NCBI GenBank assembly: GCA_036503065.1 | Contig: DASXXM010000390.1 | Location: 1-17,811, forward strand | Direction of reading: 5' to 3' | DNA: 17,811 bases | Source: DATEPR01 sp036503065 | GTDB lineage: Bacteria > Actinomycetota > Actinomycetes > Mycobacteriales > Pseudonocardiaceae | Part shown: positions 1 through 7,478 of the stretch, piece after piece | How the letters are laid out: every line of letters begins with the position of its first letter | How positions within the stretch are numbered: position 1 is the stretch's first letter | Program-made: the position numbers and the translations under genes | Notes under the pieces: model-generated | What the model saw: the letters and a program-made list of their open reading frames with translations, nothing else | Told to the model about the DNA's origin: nothing | Database searches by the model: none

Positions 1-36
1 TGCCGCCTAGCTGTACTCATCGTCATCACAAGCTGA

Positions 37-56
37 ACAACTCGCCGAGGAGTTGT
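37..56. repeat. Inverted repeat at left edge, possible element-end hairpin or terminator
   Basis: The arms ACAACTC (37-43) and GAGTTGT (50-56) are perfectly complementary around a 6-nt loop. The structure lies upstream of the tnpB gene. It could be the subterminal hairpin that IS200/IS605-type elements carry at their left end, or part of a terminator for a gene off the left edge. There is no T-run after either arm, which weakens the terminator reading. The element boundary itself cannot be placed from this sequence alone. Confidence 0.35.
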
Positions 57-377
57 GACCAAGACGTGCTTTCTTACTCGTACCTGACCAGACATATCCA
101 CTGTGGAGCGTGGATGGGGTTGAGGAGGTCGCCCGGTGTGCGATCGTGGCTGGTCCGGTCCGGTCGGCTGATGACGCACAGGTCGATGGCGGTCGCCTCG
201 GGTCGTAGTCACTCGTTCGGTCAGCGTTGCTTGCGAACACTGGACCTCTCGACGTTAACTGGCATCGAACACGTGTTCGAGCTGGGGGAGGATGTTGGTG
301 GGCGACACCGACCGGTGCCAGTACATCACGCTGCTCAGCGGACAAACGCTTGCCTCGGCCAGGTTCGGTGGCCTGAG
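57..377. other. Non-coding leader before tnpB
   Basis: About 320 nt precede the TnpB start without a convincing gene. The tnpB reading frame stays open through here (from 66), but the translation has no resemblance to a TnpB amino terminus and its composition is that of random GC-rich DNA. No tnpA (Y1 or serine recombinase) motif was found on either strand. No clear promoter was identified. Confidence 0.5.
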
Positions 378-1790
378 GTGAGGGTGACACGGGTCGCCTA
401 CTCCCACAATCTGAATGCGGGTAAGTGGGTGGCGTTGTCGCGGCAGGCGGTGCGGTTGGGTCGGGTGCGGTCGTTGGTGTGGCAACGCTACGGCTCGATG
501 GCCGGGGTCGGGGTGTCGGATCGGCGGGTTCGGGATGCGTGGATGGTCGACGGGACCGCCGCGTCGTTTGGGGTGTTGGCCAACGCGTGGAAGGAAACCG
601 TCCGCGACGCGGTGGCCGATATTCGGGCCGGTCGGGAGGCCGCGAAGGTCAGGGTCCGCCGATGGATCGACCACACTATTACGGCCGAAGCCGAACGGAA
701 ACACCTCTACACCCTGCTCAAGCGGGACCAGTGGGCAACGGAGCCACAGCTACGGCGATTGATGCGGCAACATTGGCGGCGGGGCCACAACCACACCACG
801 AACCAGATCCTCATCCGCGCCGACAACGTCCGCACGTTCACCCTCACCGAGGGCGGGAACGTATGGCTGGCGGTGCCCGGTCTCCTGCCCCGCACGTCGA
901 TTGCGGTGCCGCTGACCACCACACACGCGCCTGCGGGGACGCTACGGCTGATTCTGCACGGCGGCCGGGTCGAGGTGCATTATCAGATCGACGACGCCAC
1001 AATGAAATCCGCACGCCGCCCGTGCGGCGACCACAAAATCGGTGTGGACAAGGGCTATTCGGAAGTCCTGACCGACTCCGACGGCGAACGCCACGGCCGG
1101 GAATTGGGCGGGCTGCTGCGTACCCGCTCGGATCAGCTCAAGGCCCGCAACGCCGCCCGAGCCAAGCTCCGCTCGATCGCCAACCAGGCCACCCAACACG
1201 GCGACCACGGCAAAGCCGCCCGTATCCGCGAGCACAACCTGGGCACGGTGAAGAAACACCGGCAGGAGGCGCGGTGGAAATGTCGGGTGCGGGATGTCAC
1301 CTACCGGGCGGTGCATGCCGTGGCGGACAAGGCCACGGTGGTCGTCGCGGAGGATCTGACCCGCTCGTTCACCGGCCGCAAGCTGCTGGGACGCAACACT
1401 AATCGGCGGTTGGCGGCCTGGACCAAGGGTGTCACCGCCCGAGCATTGCACGACGTGTCGGGCCGCAGAGGTTCTGCGGTGCGGCTGGTCAACGCGGCCT
1501 ACACCTCGCAAGTCATCCCCGGCACGAACACGCTCGGTGTCCGTGACGGGGATCGGCTGCACTGCACATCGTGCGGGGTTGTGTGGGACGCCGATCACGC
1601 CGCCGCGATCAACGTCCTGGACCGAGCCGCCGATCCCGATATCGGCCTGTACACCCCGCATGGGCGGGTGAGACAGATCATCCAGGAACGGGCTGATCGC
1701 CATCGGTCCAGACTGCCGGACCAGGACTCCAACACCGCACGCGATTGCCGGTGTGGAGAGCGAATGATCCCAACCAAAGGTCAGAAATGA
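378..1790 (+). CDS. tnpB: TnpB-like RNA-guided nuclease (IS605 OrfB / IS1341-type transposase)
   Basis: TnpB proteins are RNA-guided DNA nucleases of IS200/IS605 and IS607 elements. From the GTG at 378 the protein is 470 aa. The RuvC-like core is visible: GVDKG with D224, VVVAED with E325, and DADHAAAIN with D406 as the likely third acidic residue. The usual asparagine after DH is alanine here. The zinc-ribbon region after YTSQ holds only one CxxC (C396, C399), whereas classical TnpB has two. The carboxy terminus adds a short CRC-containing tail. The frame is open back to 66, but family-like sequence begins only near VTRVAYSHN, so GTG 378 or 384 is preferred. No good ribosome binding site precedes it. 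No tnpA is adjacent, so this is a non-autonomous or IS1341-type copy. The acidic triad is intact, so it may be active. Family call is firm; the start is uncertain. Confidence 0.85.
   Translation: MRVTRVAYSHNLNAGKWVALSRQAVRLGRVRSLVWQRYGSMAGVGVSDRRVRDAWMVDGTAASFGVLANAWKETVRDAVADIRAGREAAKVRVRRWIDHTITAEAERKHLYTLLKRDQWATEPQLRRLMRQHWRRGHNHTTNQILIRADNVRTFTLTEGGNVWLAVPGLLPRTSIAVPLTTTHAPAGTLRLILHGGRVEVHYQIDDATMKSARRPCGDHKIGVDKGYSEVLTDSDGERHGRELGGLLRTRSDQLKARNAARAKLRSIANQATQHGDHGKAARIREHNLGTVKKHRQEARWKCRVRDVTYRAVHAVADKATVVVAEDLTRSFTGRKLLGRNTNRRLAAWTKGVTARALHDVSGRRGSAVRLVNAAYTSQVIPGTNTLGVRDGDRLHCTSCGVVWDADHAAAINVLDRAADPDIGLYTPHGRVRQIIQERADRHRSRLPDQDSNTARDCRCGERMIPTKGQK
1629..1722 (+). ncRNA. Possible omega-RNA (reRNA) scaffold at the 3' end of tnpB
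   Basis: Known TnpB guide RNAs are made from the 3' end of tnpB and extend past the element's right end. Three successive hairpins are visible here. GCCGAT/ATCGGC (1629-1646) has a 6-nt loop. CACCCCGC/GCGGGTG (1652-1670) has one bulged C and the loop ATGG. GGTCC/GGACC (1705-1722) has an 8-nt loop. Short hairpins are common by chance in GC-rich coding DNA, so this is suggestive only. The right end, and therefore the guide, cannot be fixed from this sequence. It may lie between 1790 and 1815. Confidence 0.3.
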
Positions 1791-1815
1791 TCAGCGAAAA
1801 GGAAGCAGTTGTGCG

Positions 1816-3027
1816 ATGACAAAGCGTGTCCTCTGTTGCGCCGTTGCGGTGTTGGCGACAGTCCTCGCCGGCTGCGCCGCGACGACATCATCGAGCGGGT
1901 CCGGTTCCGGGCCGCTCACGATCGGCATGTCGCTGCCGCTCACCGGTCCGAACGCCGACGTGGCGAAGGCGGGCTACCAGGGCTACAAGCTGTGGGCGGC
2001 TCAGGTCAACGCCGCCGGTGGCCTGCTGGGCCGCCAGGTCAAACTCGACGTACTCGACGACGGGTTCGACCCCAACCAGACCGGCACCGACTACACCCGA
2101 CTGATCAGCCAGGACAAGGTCAACCTGCTGCTGGGCACGTTCTCGTCGCTGTTGAACGCGCCCGCGTCCGCGATCGCGGCGCGCCAGCAGATGCTCTACG
2201 TCGAGCCGTCCGGCGGCGCCGCGTCGCTGTTCACCCGTGGCTTCACCAACCTGTTCTTCGCGCAGCCGGGCACCACGGCCAGCCTGCCGAACCTGTTCGT
2301 CCAGTGGTTCGCCGCACTGCCCGCAGGCCAACGCCCGACGACGGCCGCCTACGTCACGCAGGACGACCCGAGCGCCAGCCCCGCGATCGCCGTCTTCAAG
2401 GCCAAGCTACAAGCGCTGGGCGTGAAGACGGTCTACGACCAGACCTACGACCCGAGCACGTCGAACTTCGACTCCATCGCGGCCGCGGTGGCACACACCC
2501 GGCCCCAGGTGATCATCCAGGGCGCGGTCGGCGACGACGGTCCGCAGTTCGTCCGGTCACTCGAGAAGCTCAACTACAGCCCCAAGATGCTGTTCCAGAC
2601 CAACTCCCCCGCCGACGCGACCTACCCGACGGCCGTCGGCGCCAGGAACACCGAAGGCGTGTTCACCATGGAGGCGTGGAGCCCGAAGGCGAGCTACCCG
2701 GGCAACGCCGACTTCGTCGCCTCGTACACGAAAACCTACGGCACCCCACCGTCCGAGGACGCCGCGAACTCCTACACCGCGGGCCAGGTGCTCGCCGCCG
2801 CGATCAAGGCGGTGGGCCGGATCGACCAGAAGGCACTGGCGGACTGGCTGCACACGCACACCGTGAACACCATCGTCGGACCGCTGAAATGGGACGCCAC
2901 CGGCGATCCGCTCGGCACCGGCCTGCTGACCCAGTGGCAGAACGGCACGCTCCAGGTCGTCGCGCCGAAGCAGGCCGCGACCAGCGCGACGATCGTCAAC
3001 CCCAAGCCGGGCTGGTCGGCGTCGTGA
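1816..3027 (+). CDS. ABC transporter substrate-binding lipoprotein, LivK/Peripla_BP_6 type
   Basis: This is the extracellular binding protein of a branched-chain-amino-acid-type (HAAT) ABC importer, 403 aa. The amino terminus is a lipoprotein signal: basic MTKR, a hydrophobic stretch and the lipobox LAGC with C20. A Gly/Ser-rich linker leads into PLTIGMSLPLTGPNAD, the typical first strand of type-1 periplasmic binding folds. Further family hallmarks are the GYQGYKLWAAQVNAAGGLLGR region, the stretch around DDGFDPNQ, and PSEDAANSYTAGQVL near residue 320. ATG 1816 is chosen because it gives a complete signal peptide and has a GGAAG ribosome site at 1801-1805. The gene is first in a tightly packed operon and ends in a GTGA overlap with the permease. 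HAAT binding proteins take amino acids, amides or aromatic acids; the ligand cannot be read from sequence. Downstream catabolic genes favour an organic or aromatic acid. Confidence 0.92.
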   Translation: MTKRVLCCAVAVLATVLAGCAATTSSSGSGSGPLTIGMSLPLTGPNADVAKAGYQGYKLWAAQVNAAGGLLGRQVKLDVLDDGFDPNQTGTDYTRLISQDKVNLLLGTFSSLLNAPASAIAARQQMLYVEPSGGAASLFTRGFTNLFFAQPGTTASLPNLFVQWFAALPAGQRPTTAAYVTQDDPSASPAIAVFKAKLQALGVKTVYDQTYDPSTSNFDSIAAAVAHTRPQVIIQGAVGDDGPQFVRSLEKLNYSPKMLFQTNSPADATYPTAVGARNTEGVFTMEAWSPKASYPGNADFVASYTKTYGTPPSEDAANSYTAGQVLAAAIKAVGRIDQKALADWLHTHTVNTIVGPLKWDATGDPLGTGLLTQWQNGTLQVVAPKQAATSATIVNPKPGWSAS

Positions 3028-3905
3028 TCGGACTCGGCCAGGCCCTCATCTTCGGCATCCTCATCGGTGGTGTCTACGCGCTGATGGCGACCGGGCTCAC
3101 GCTCACCTTCGGCGTCATGAAGATCGTCAACATGGCGCAGGGCGCGTTCCTGATCGTGTCCACCTACCTGTGTTACGCGCTCTGGCAGCACTTCGGGCTC
3201 GACCCGATCCTGGCCGCGTTCCTGGTGATGCTCCCGATGGCCGGGTTGGGGCTGGTGGTCTACAAGCTCGTGATCGAGCGACTCGAGCGCATCGACCCGG
3301 GGCTGACCATCGTGGCCACGTTCGCGCTGGCCCTGATCGCGGAGGCGCTCCTGGCGCTGGTGTGGGGCCCCAACCAGAAGACGACCACGCCGCCGTACTT
3401 CAACCAGGCGATCCACATCGGAGGGTTGGTCGTGCCGCGCGCGCAGCTCTACGCCTGCCTGCTCGCGATCGCGATCACGGTGGCACTGCGACAGACGATC
3501 AAGCGGACCTGGCTGGGGCACGCGATCACCGCCGCGTCGGAGAATCCGGAGGGCGCCCGGCTGGTCGGGATCGAACCGGCACGTGTCGGCGCGTGGATCT
3601 TCGCCATCGCGACCGGGTCGACCGCGTTCGGTGGTGCCGCGCTGAGCTTCCTCTACCAGTTCACGCCGGACACGCAGGACGTCTGGCTCGGCGTGACGCT
3701 GAGCGTGGTGATCCTCGGCGGCCTGGGCAGTGTGGCCGGGGCGTTCGCGGCCGGCGTGCTGCTCGGTGTGGCCGAGTCGCTGACCACGGCCTACGTGTCG
3801 GTGCGCTGGGCGACCGCGGTGCCGACGCTGCTGATCCTGGTCGTGCTGACCATCCGGCCGCAGGGCCTGTTCACCCGGCTGACCCGACAGGACGCCGCCA
3901 CATGA
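3024..3905 (+). CDS. livH: ABC transporter permease, LivH type
   Basis: This is an inner-membrane permease of the HAAT importer, 293 aa, the usual length for LivH. It has about eight hydrophobic segments, starting with GILIGGVYALMATGLTLTFG (residues 11-30). The family signature GVMKIVNMAQGAF follows. The cytoplasmic coupling loop carries AITAASENPEGARLVGIEP (168-186), the LivH equivalent of the EAA motif, and the segment ILGGLGSVAGAFAAG is near 230-244. It starts at a GTG that overlaps the TGA of the binding-protein gene by 4 nt (GTGA), which implies translational coupling. The reading frame is open far upstream, but that part is only a shadow of the binding-protein gene and has no permease character. 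It ends in an ATGA overlap with the fused permease/ATPase gene. Confidence 0.92.
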   Translation: MIGLGQALIFGILIGGVYALMATGLTLTFGVMKIVNMAQGAFLIVSTYLCYALWQHFGLDPILAAFLVMLPMAGLGLVVYKLVIERLERIDPGLTIVATFALALIAEALLALVWGPNQKTTTPPYFNQAIHIGGLVVPRAQLYACLLAIAITVALRQTIKRTWLGHAITAASENPEGARLVGIEPARVGAWIFAIATGSTAFGGAALSFLYQFTPDTQDVWLGVTLSVVILGGLGSVAGAFAAGVLLGVAESLTTAYVSVRWATAVPTLLILVVLTIRPQGLFTRLTRQDAAT

Positions 3906-5662
3906 CCACTCTGCTGCGCCGCGCGTGGATTCCGGTCGCGCTGGCGGCGCTCATCGTCTTTCCCCTGGTATCGGGCGACATCTACTACCAAAACATGCTG
4001 ATCGTGACGTTCATGCTCGCCATCGGCGCCAGCGGGTGGAACATCATGGGCGGGTACGCGGGCTACCTGTCGCTGGGCAACAGCATCTTCATCGGCCTCG
4101 GCGCGTACACCACCGGCATCCTCGCCGCGAAGGACCACGTCTCGCCGTTTCTCGGCTGTTTCGCCGGCGGCCTGGTGGCGGCGGCCGCCGCCGCGCTGCT
4201 GAGCCTGGTCACGCGGCGCACGCGCGGCATGTACTTCGTGATCGTCACGTTCGCGGCGCTGCAACTGTTCGGCGTCGCGGCCACCACCGCGTCCGGCCTG
4301 ACCGGCGGCAGCCAGGGCCTCGCGCTGCCACTGCCGACCTGGAGTCTGTCCTATCAGGACTGGCCGTTCTACTACCCGATGCTCGGCCTGCTGGTGGTGA
4401 CCGTGGCCGTGGCGGCCTGGGTCCGCCGCAGCAAGCTGGGCCTTGGCCTGTTCGCGATCCGGGACGACGAGGACAAGGCGGCGGGTCTCGGGCTGCGCAC
4501 CGCGGTCTACAAGATGATCGCGTTCGTGCTCGGCGGCACGTTCGTCGGCATCGCGGGCGGCATCTACGCCTACTACGTGACGTTCCTGAACACGGCGGCC
4601 GTGTTCGACATCGTCACGAGCGTGCTGATCGTGCTCGCGGTGCTGCTCGGCGGCCGCGGCACCGTGTGGGGGCCGGTGCTCGGCGCGTTCATCGTCGCAC
4701 CGATCAGCAACCTCACCAGCACCAGCCTCGGCGGCGCGGATGCGGGCGCGATCCGACTGCTGCTGTTCGGCGGCCTGCTCGGCGGTGTGGCCCTGTTCCT
4801 GCCGCGCGGTGTCCTGCCGGTCCTCTCCCGGCTGCTGCCGGCACGTCCGCCGTTGCCGGTCCGGCGTGGCCAGGTCCCGACGCCGGTCGCGAGCCGGGTC
4901 GACAGCGGTGCCGTGCTCGTGGTTCGTGGGCTGCGCAAGTCGTTCGGCGGACTGCGCGCGGTCGACGGCGTCGACCTCGACATCGCGCGGCACGAGATCA
5001 CCGGCCTCATCGGCCCCAACGGCTCCGGCAAGACGACGCTGTTCAACCTGATCGACGGCACCATCCCCAGCCGGGACGGCACCATCACCCTCGCCGGCCG
5101 CAGCCTGGACCGGGCAGGCCGCCCGGCCCGTGCGCACGCGGGACTGGCACGCACCTACCAACTCCCCCGCCTGTTCGGCAGCCTCACCGTGGTCGAGAAC
5201 CTCGTCGTGCCGGCACGCCGGTTCGCGTTCGGCCGCCTGTGGACCGGACGGGTCACCCCGGCCGAGCGCGACCGTGCCATCTCGGTCCTCGACAACCTGG
5301 GCCTGGCACCGTATGCCGACAGCAGCCCCGCCGACCTCAGCTACGGCCAGCGAAAACTGGTCGAGCTGGCGCAGGTGCTCTGGCTGGACCCGGTCCTCGT
5401 CATGCTGGACGAGCCGGCCGCCGGCATCAGCCCCGCCCTGTCCGCGCGCCTGGCGGACCTGGTCCGGTCGCTGCACCAGCGCGGGGTCGGCATCCTGTTG
5501 GTGGAACACGACTTGGCCTTCATCGCCGACCTGTGCCAGCGCGTCTGCGTGCTGGCACACGGGAGCGTCATCGCGCACGGTTCCGTCGCGGACGTCAGCA
5601 CGGACGTGGCGGTCGTCGACGCCTATCTCGGTGACTCCGTCATTCCGGCGGTGCGGTCATGA
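3902..5662 (+). CDS. livMG: Fused LivM permease-LivG ATPase of ABC importer
   Basis: One 586-aa protein joins the second permease to the first ATPase of the importer. Residues 1-310 are LivM-like: hydrophobic helices, GYAGYLSLGNSIFIGLGAYT (51-70), the coupling loop AIRDDEDKAAGLGL (185-198), and the stretch VLLGGRGTVWGPVLGA near 247-262. A roughly 25-residue Pro/Arg-rich linker (311-335) follows. Residues 336-586 are LivG-like: Walker A GPNGSGKTT (371-379), signature LSYGQRK (479-485), Walker B LVMLDE (499-504) and H-loop H536. LSYGQ rather than LSGGQ is normal for LivG. No stop codon or frameshift separates the halves, and both are full length, so this is a true gene fusion. It starts at the ATG of an ATGA overlap with livH and ends in an ATGA overlap with livF. 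LivM-LivG fusions are known in other bacteria. Confidence 0.92.
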   Translation: MTTLLRRAWIPVALAALIVFPLVSGDIYYQNMLIVTFMLAIGASGWNIMGGYAGYLSLGNSIFIGLGAYTTGILAAKDHVSPFLGCFAGGLVAAAAAALLSLVTRRTRGMYFVIVTFAALQLFGVAATTASGLTGGSQGLALPLPTWSLSYQDWPFYYPMLGLLVVTVAVAAWVRRSKLGLGLFAIRDDEDKAAGLGLRTAVYKMIAFVLGGTFVGIAGGIYAYYVTFLNTAAVFDIVTSVLIVLAVLLGGRGTVWGPVLGAFIVAPISNLTSTSLGGADAGAIRLLLFGGLLGGVALFLPRGVLPVLSRLLPARPPLPVRRGQVPTPVASRVDSGAVLVVRGLRKSFGGLRAVDGVDLDIARHEITGLIGPNGSGKTTLFNLIDGTIPSRDGTITLAGRSLDRAGRPARAHAGLARTYQLPRLFGSLTVVENLVVPARRFAFGRLWTGRVTPAERDRAISVLDNLGLAPYADSSPADLSYGQRKLVELAQVLWLDPVLVMLDEPAAGISPALSARLADLVRSLHQRGVGILLVEHDLAFIADLCQRVCVLAHGSVIAHGSVADVSTDVAVVDAYLGDSVIPAVRS

Positions 5663-6381
5663 TCCACATCGAGGGACTGTGGGCCGGCTACGGCGGGCTG
5701 GACATCCTGCGCGGCGTCGACCTGCGGGTGGCGCAAGGCTCGATCAACTGCGTCGTCGGACCCAACGGCGCCGGCAAGTCGACCGTGCTCAAGACGATCA
5801 GCGGCCTGCTCCGGCCACGGCAGGGCGCGATCACCATCGACGGCGTCGACCTCGGCGGCAAACCGCCCGCGACGATCCTCGCCGCCGGCGTGGTCCAGGT
5901 GCCGCAACGCAACGGGCTGTTCGCGAAGCTGACCGTCCGGCAGAACGTGTTGCTCGGCGCCTACATCCACCGCCGCCAACGTAAGCACCTCGATCAGCGG
6001 TACGACCGGTTGACCGAGCGCTTCCCGCTGCTGCGCGAACGCCGGGACGCCCTGGCCGGCTCGCTGTCCGGCGGCCAGCGGCGGACCGTGGAGTTCGCCC
6101 GCGCGATGATGCTCGACCCGAAGGTCGTGCTGCTCGACGAGCCGACACTCGGGCTCGACCCGGCCGGCCTGGCGGTCATCCGCGACAGCGTGCGCGCCAT
6201 GAACGCCGACGGCGTCACCGTGTTGATGGTCGAACAGAACGTGCGATTCGGCCTGACGCTGGCCGACCATGCCACCGTCATGAGCGCCGGCCGGGTCGCG
6301 CTCACCGGCACCGCCGACGAAGTCCGGGACCGGCCCGACCTGATGGACGTCTTCTTCGGCACCGTCCCCGGAAGGACCTGA
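5659..6381 (+). CDS. livF: ABC transporter ATP-binding protein, LivF type
   Basis: This is the second ATPase of the HAAT importer, 240 aa, the standard LivF length. It shows Walker A GPNGAGKST (34-42), a Q-loop region in VVQVPQRNGLF (78-88), signature LSGGQRR (136-142), Walker B VVLLDE (156-161) and the switch region MVEQNV (190-195), where Q replaces the usual H as in many LivF proteins. It starts in the ATGA overlap with livMG and should pair with the LivG half of that fusion as the nucleotide-binding dimer. With this gene the importer is complete: binding protein, two permease domains and two ATPases. The next gene starts 5 nt after the stop, behind GGAAGGA at 6370-6376. Confidence 0.92.
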   Translation: MIHIEGLWAGYGGLDILRGVDLRVAQGSINCVVGPNGAGKSTVLKTISGLLRPRQGAITIDGVDLGGKPPATILAAGVVQVPQRNGLFAKLTVRQNVLLGAYIHRRQRKHLDQRYDRLTERFPLLRERRDALAGSLSGGQRRTVEFARAMMLDPKVVLLDEPTLGLDPAGLAVIRDSVRAMNADGVTVLMVEQNVRFGLTLADHATVMSAGRVALTGTADEVRDRPDLMDVFFGTVPGRT

Positions 6382-6386
6382 ATCGC

Positions 6387-7472
6387 ATGTATCTCACCGA
6401 GTGGACACGCATTCCCACGTCCGGCGCGCGGGCGGTCGAGCCGTTCGAGCTCAACGGGCTGTCGCTGCTGGCCGTGCCGCAGCTCGCCTACGACATGCCG
6501 GGGCAGCCGGCGAACATGAACGGCGGGGACAGCGACACCGACCTGCTGGTCCTGCGGCTGACCGGCGACGGCTACGAGCCGTTCGACAAGGTGCCGGTGC
6601 CCGGCGGCGAGGACGCGGAGTTCTTCCGCATCGACGGCAGGGCCTTCCTGGCCACGGCGAGCATCCGCAGCGGCCACGACCCGTACCGGTTCGACATCGA
6701 GTCCATTGTCTACAGTTGGAACGGTTGGCGTTTCGAGCCGTTCCAACCGTTTCCCGGCTTCGCGGCCAAACAGTGGCGTCATTTCACCGTGGCAGGCGAG
6801 CACTTCCTCGCGCTGGCCCAGGGTGTCGCACTGCCCGGCACCGAGTCGCTGAGCCAGCCGTCCCGGATCTTCCGGTGGGACGGCACCGCGTTCCAGTACT
6901 TCCAGGACATCCCGTCCCGGTGGGGTTACAACTGGCACGCGTTCTCCGTGGCCGGCATCGACTTCCTGGCGCACGCCGACCACGTGGCACCGTCCCGGCT
7001 CTACCGCTGGGACGGCCAGGGTTTCGTGATCCACCAGGAACTCGCCGACGAGCACGGGCGTGCCTTCGCCACGTTCCGCGCCGACGGCGAGGACTACCTG
7101 CTCGTCGCGTGCATCCTCAGCCCGCCGCAACTGCTGCGCTGGGACGGCTGGCACTTCGTCGAGCACCAGACCCTGGATGGCCTCGGCGCCCGCGAATGGG
7201 CGGTGCTGCCGGGAAAGCACGGCCCGTACGTGGTGCGCGTCAACTTCATCCTCGGCACGCCTGCCGCGCCGACGACCGCGCTGGCCTCGCAGCTCTACCA
7301 GTGGCAGGACGGAAAGCTGGCCGTGGTCGAGGAGTTCGCCACGTCCGGCGGCACCGACGTCGCCGTGTACCGCGACGACCGGGGTCCGCTCGTCGCCGTC
7401 TCGAACTCGCTGAGCGCCGACGTCCGTTTCGGCACGGACACGGTGATCTACCGATTCACCGAACAGGACTGA
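6387..7472 (+). CDS. EAR (EPTP) repeat seven-bladed beta-propeller protein
   Basis: This is a 361-aa protein built of about seven repeats of 38-50 residues, beginning near 17, 73, 129, 182, 226, 269 and 323. Each repeat has the pattern of an F/W pair, then G-x-x-F/Y-L-A/L, then S-x-I/L-Y/F-R-W-D/N-G-x-x-F and a closing Q/F strand. Examples are SRIFRWDGTAFQYFQDIP (159-176) and SRLYRWDGQGFVIHQEL (203-219). This is the EAR/EPTP repeat known from animal LGI1, ADGRV1 and TSPEAR, which fold as seven-bladed propellers. The first residues (MYLTEWTRIP) look like the missing outer strand of the last repeat (VIYRFTEQ), so the ring probably closes in Velcro fashion. There is no signal peptide or membrane segment, so it should be cytoplasmic. 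It lies between the importer and the catabolic enzymes with gaps of 5 and 6 nt. Its role is unknown; a binding scaffold is the likeliest guess, and an enzyme cannot be excluded. Confidence 0.75.
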   Translation: MYLTEWTRIPTSGARAVEPFELNGLSLLAVPQLAYDMPGQPANMNGGDSDTDLLVLRLTGDGYEPFDKVPVPGGEDAEFFRIDGRAFLATASIRSGHDPYRFDIESIVYSWNGWRFEPFQPFPGFAAKQWRHFTVAGEHFLALAQGVALPGTESLSQPSRIFRWDGTAFQYFQDIPSRWGYNWHAFSVAGIDFLAHADHVAPSRLYRWDGQGFVIHQELADEHGRAFATFRADGEDYLLVACILSPPQLLRWDGWHFVEHQTLDGLGAREWAVLPGKHGPYVVRVNFILGTPAAPTTALASQLYQWQDGKLAVVEEFATSGGTDVAVYRDDRGPLVAVSNSLSADVRFGTDTVIYRFTEQD

Positions 7473-7478
7473 GGAACC

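Noticed and set aside
66..377. Amino-terminal extension of TnpB from the first in-frame start
   Set aside because: The translated stretch has no TnpB-like sequence and reads like random GC-rich DNA; family-like sequence begins at about 378.
1809..3023. Long extension of the LivH frame across the binding-protein gene
   Set aside because: The translation is Arg/Pro-rich shadow sequence in the wrong frame; the binding protein in the other frame has a lipobox and family motifs, and the GTGA overlap gives LivH a normal start.
3791..5578. 595-codon open frame on the - strand opposite livMG and livF
   Set aside because: Its product is rich in Arg, Gln, Asp and Glu without domains, the usual antisense shadow of a high-GC gene. 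The + strand frame has complete ABC motifs.
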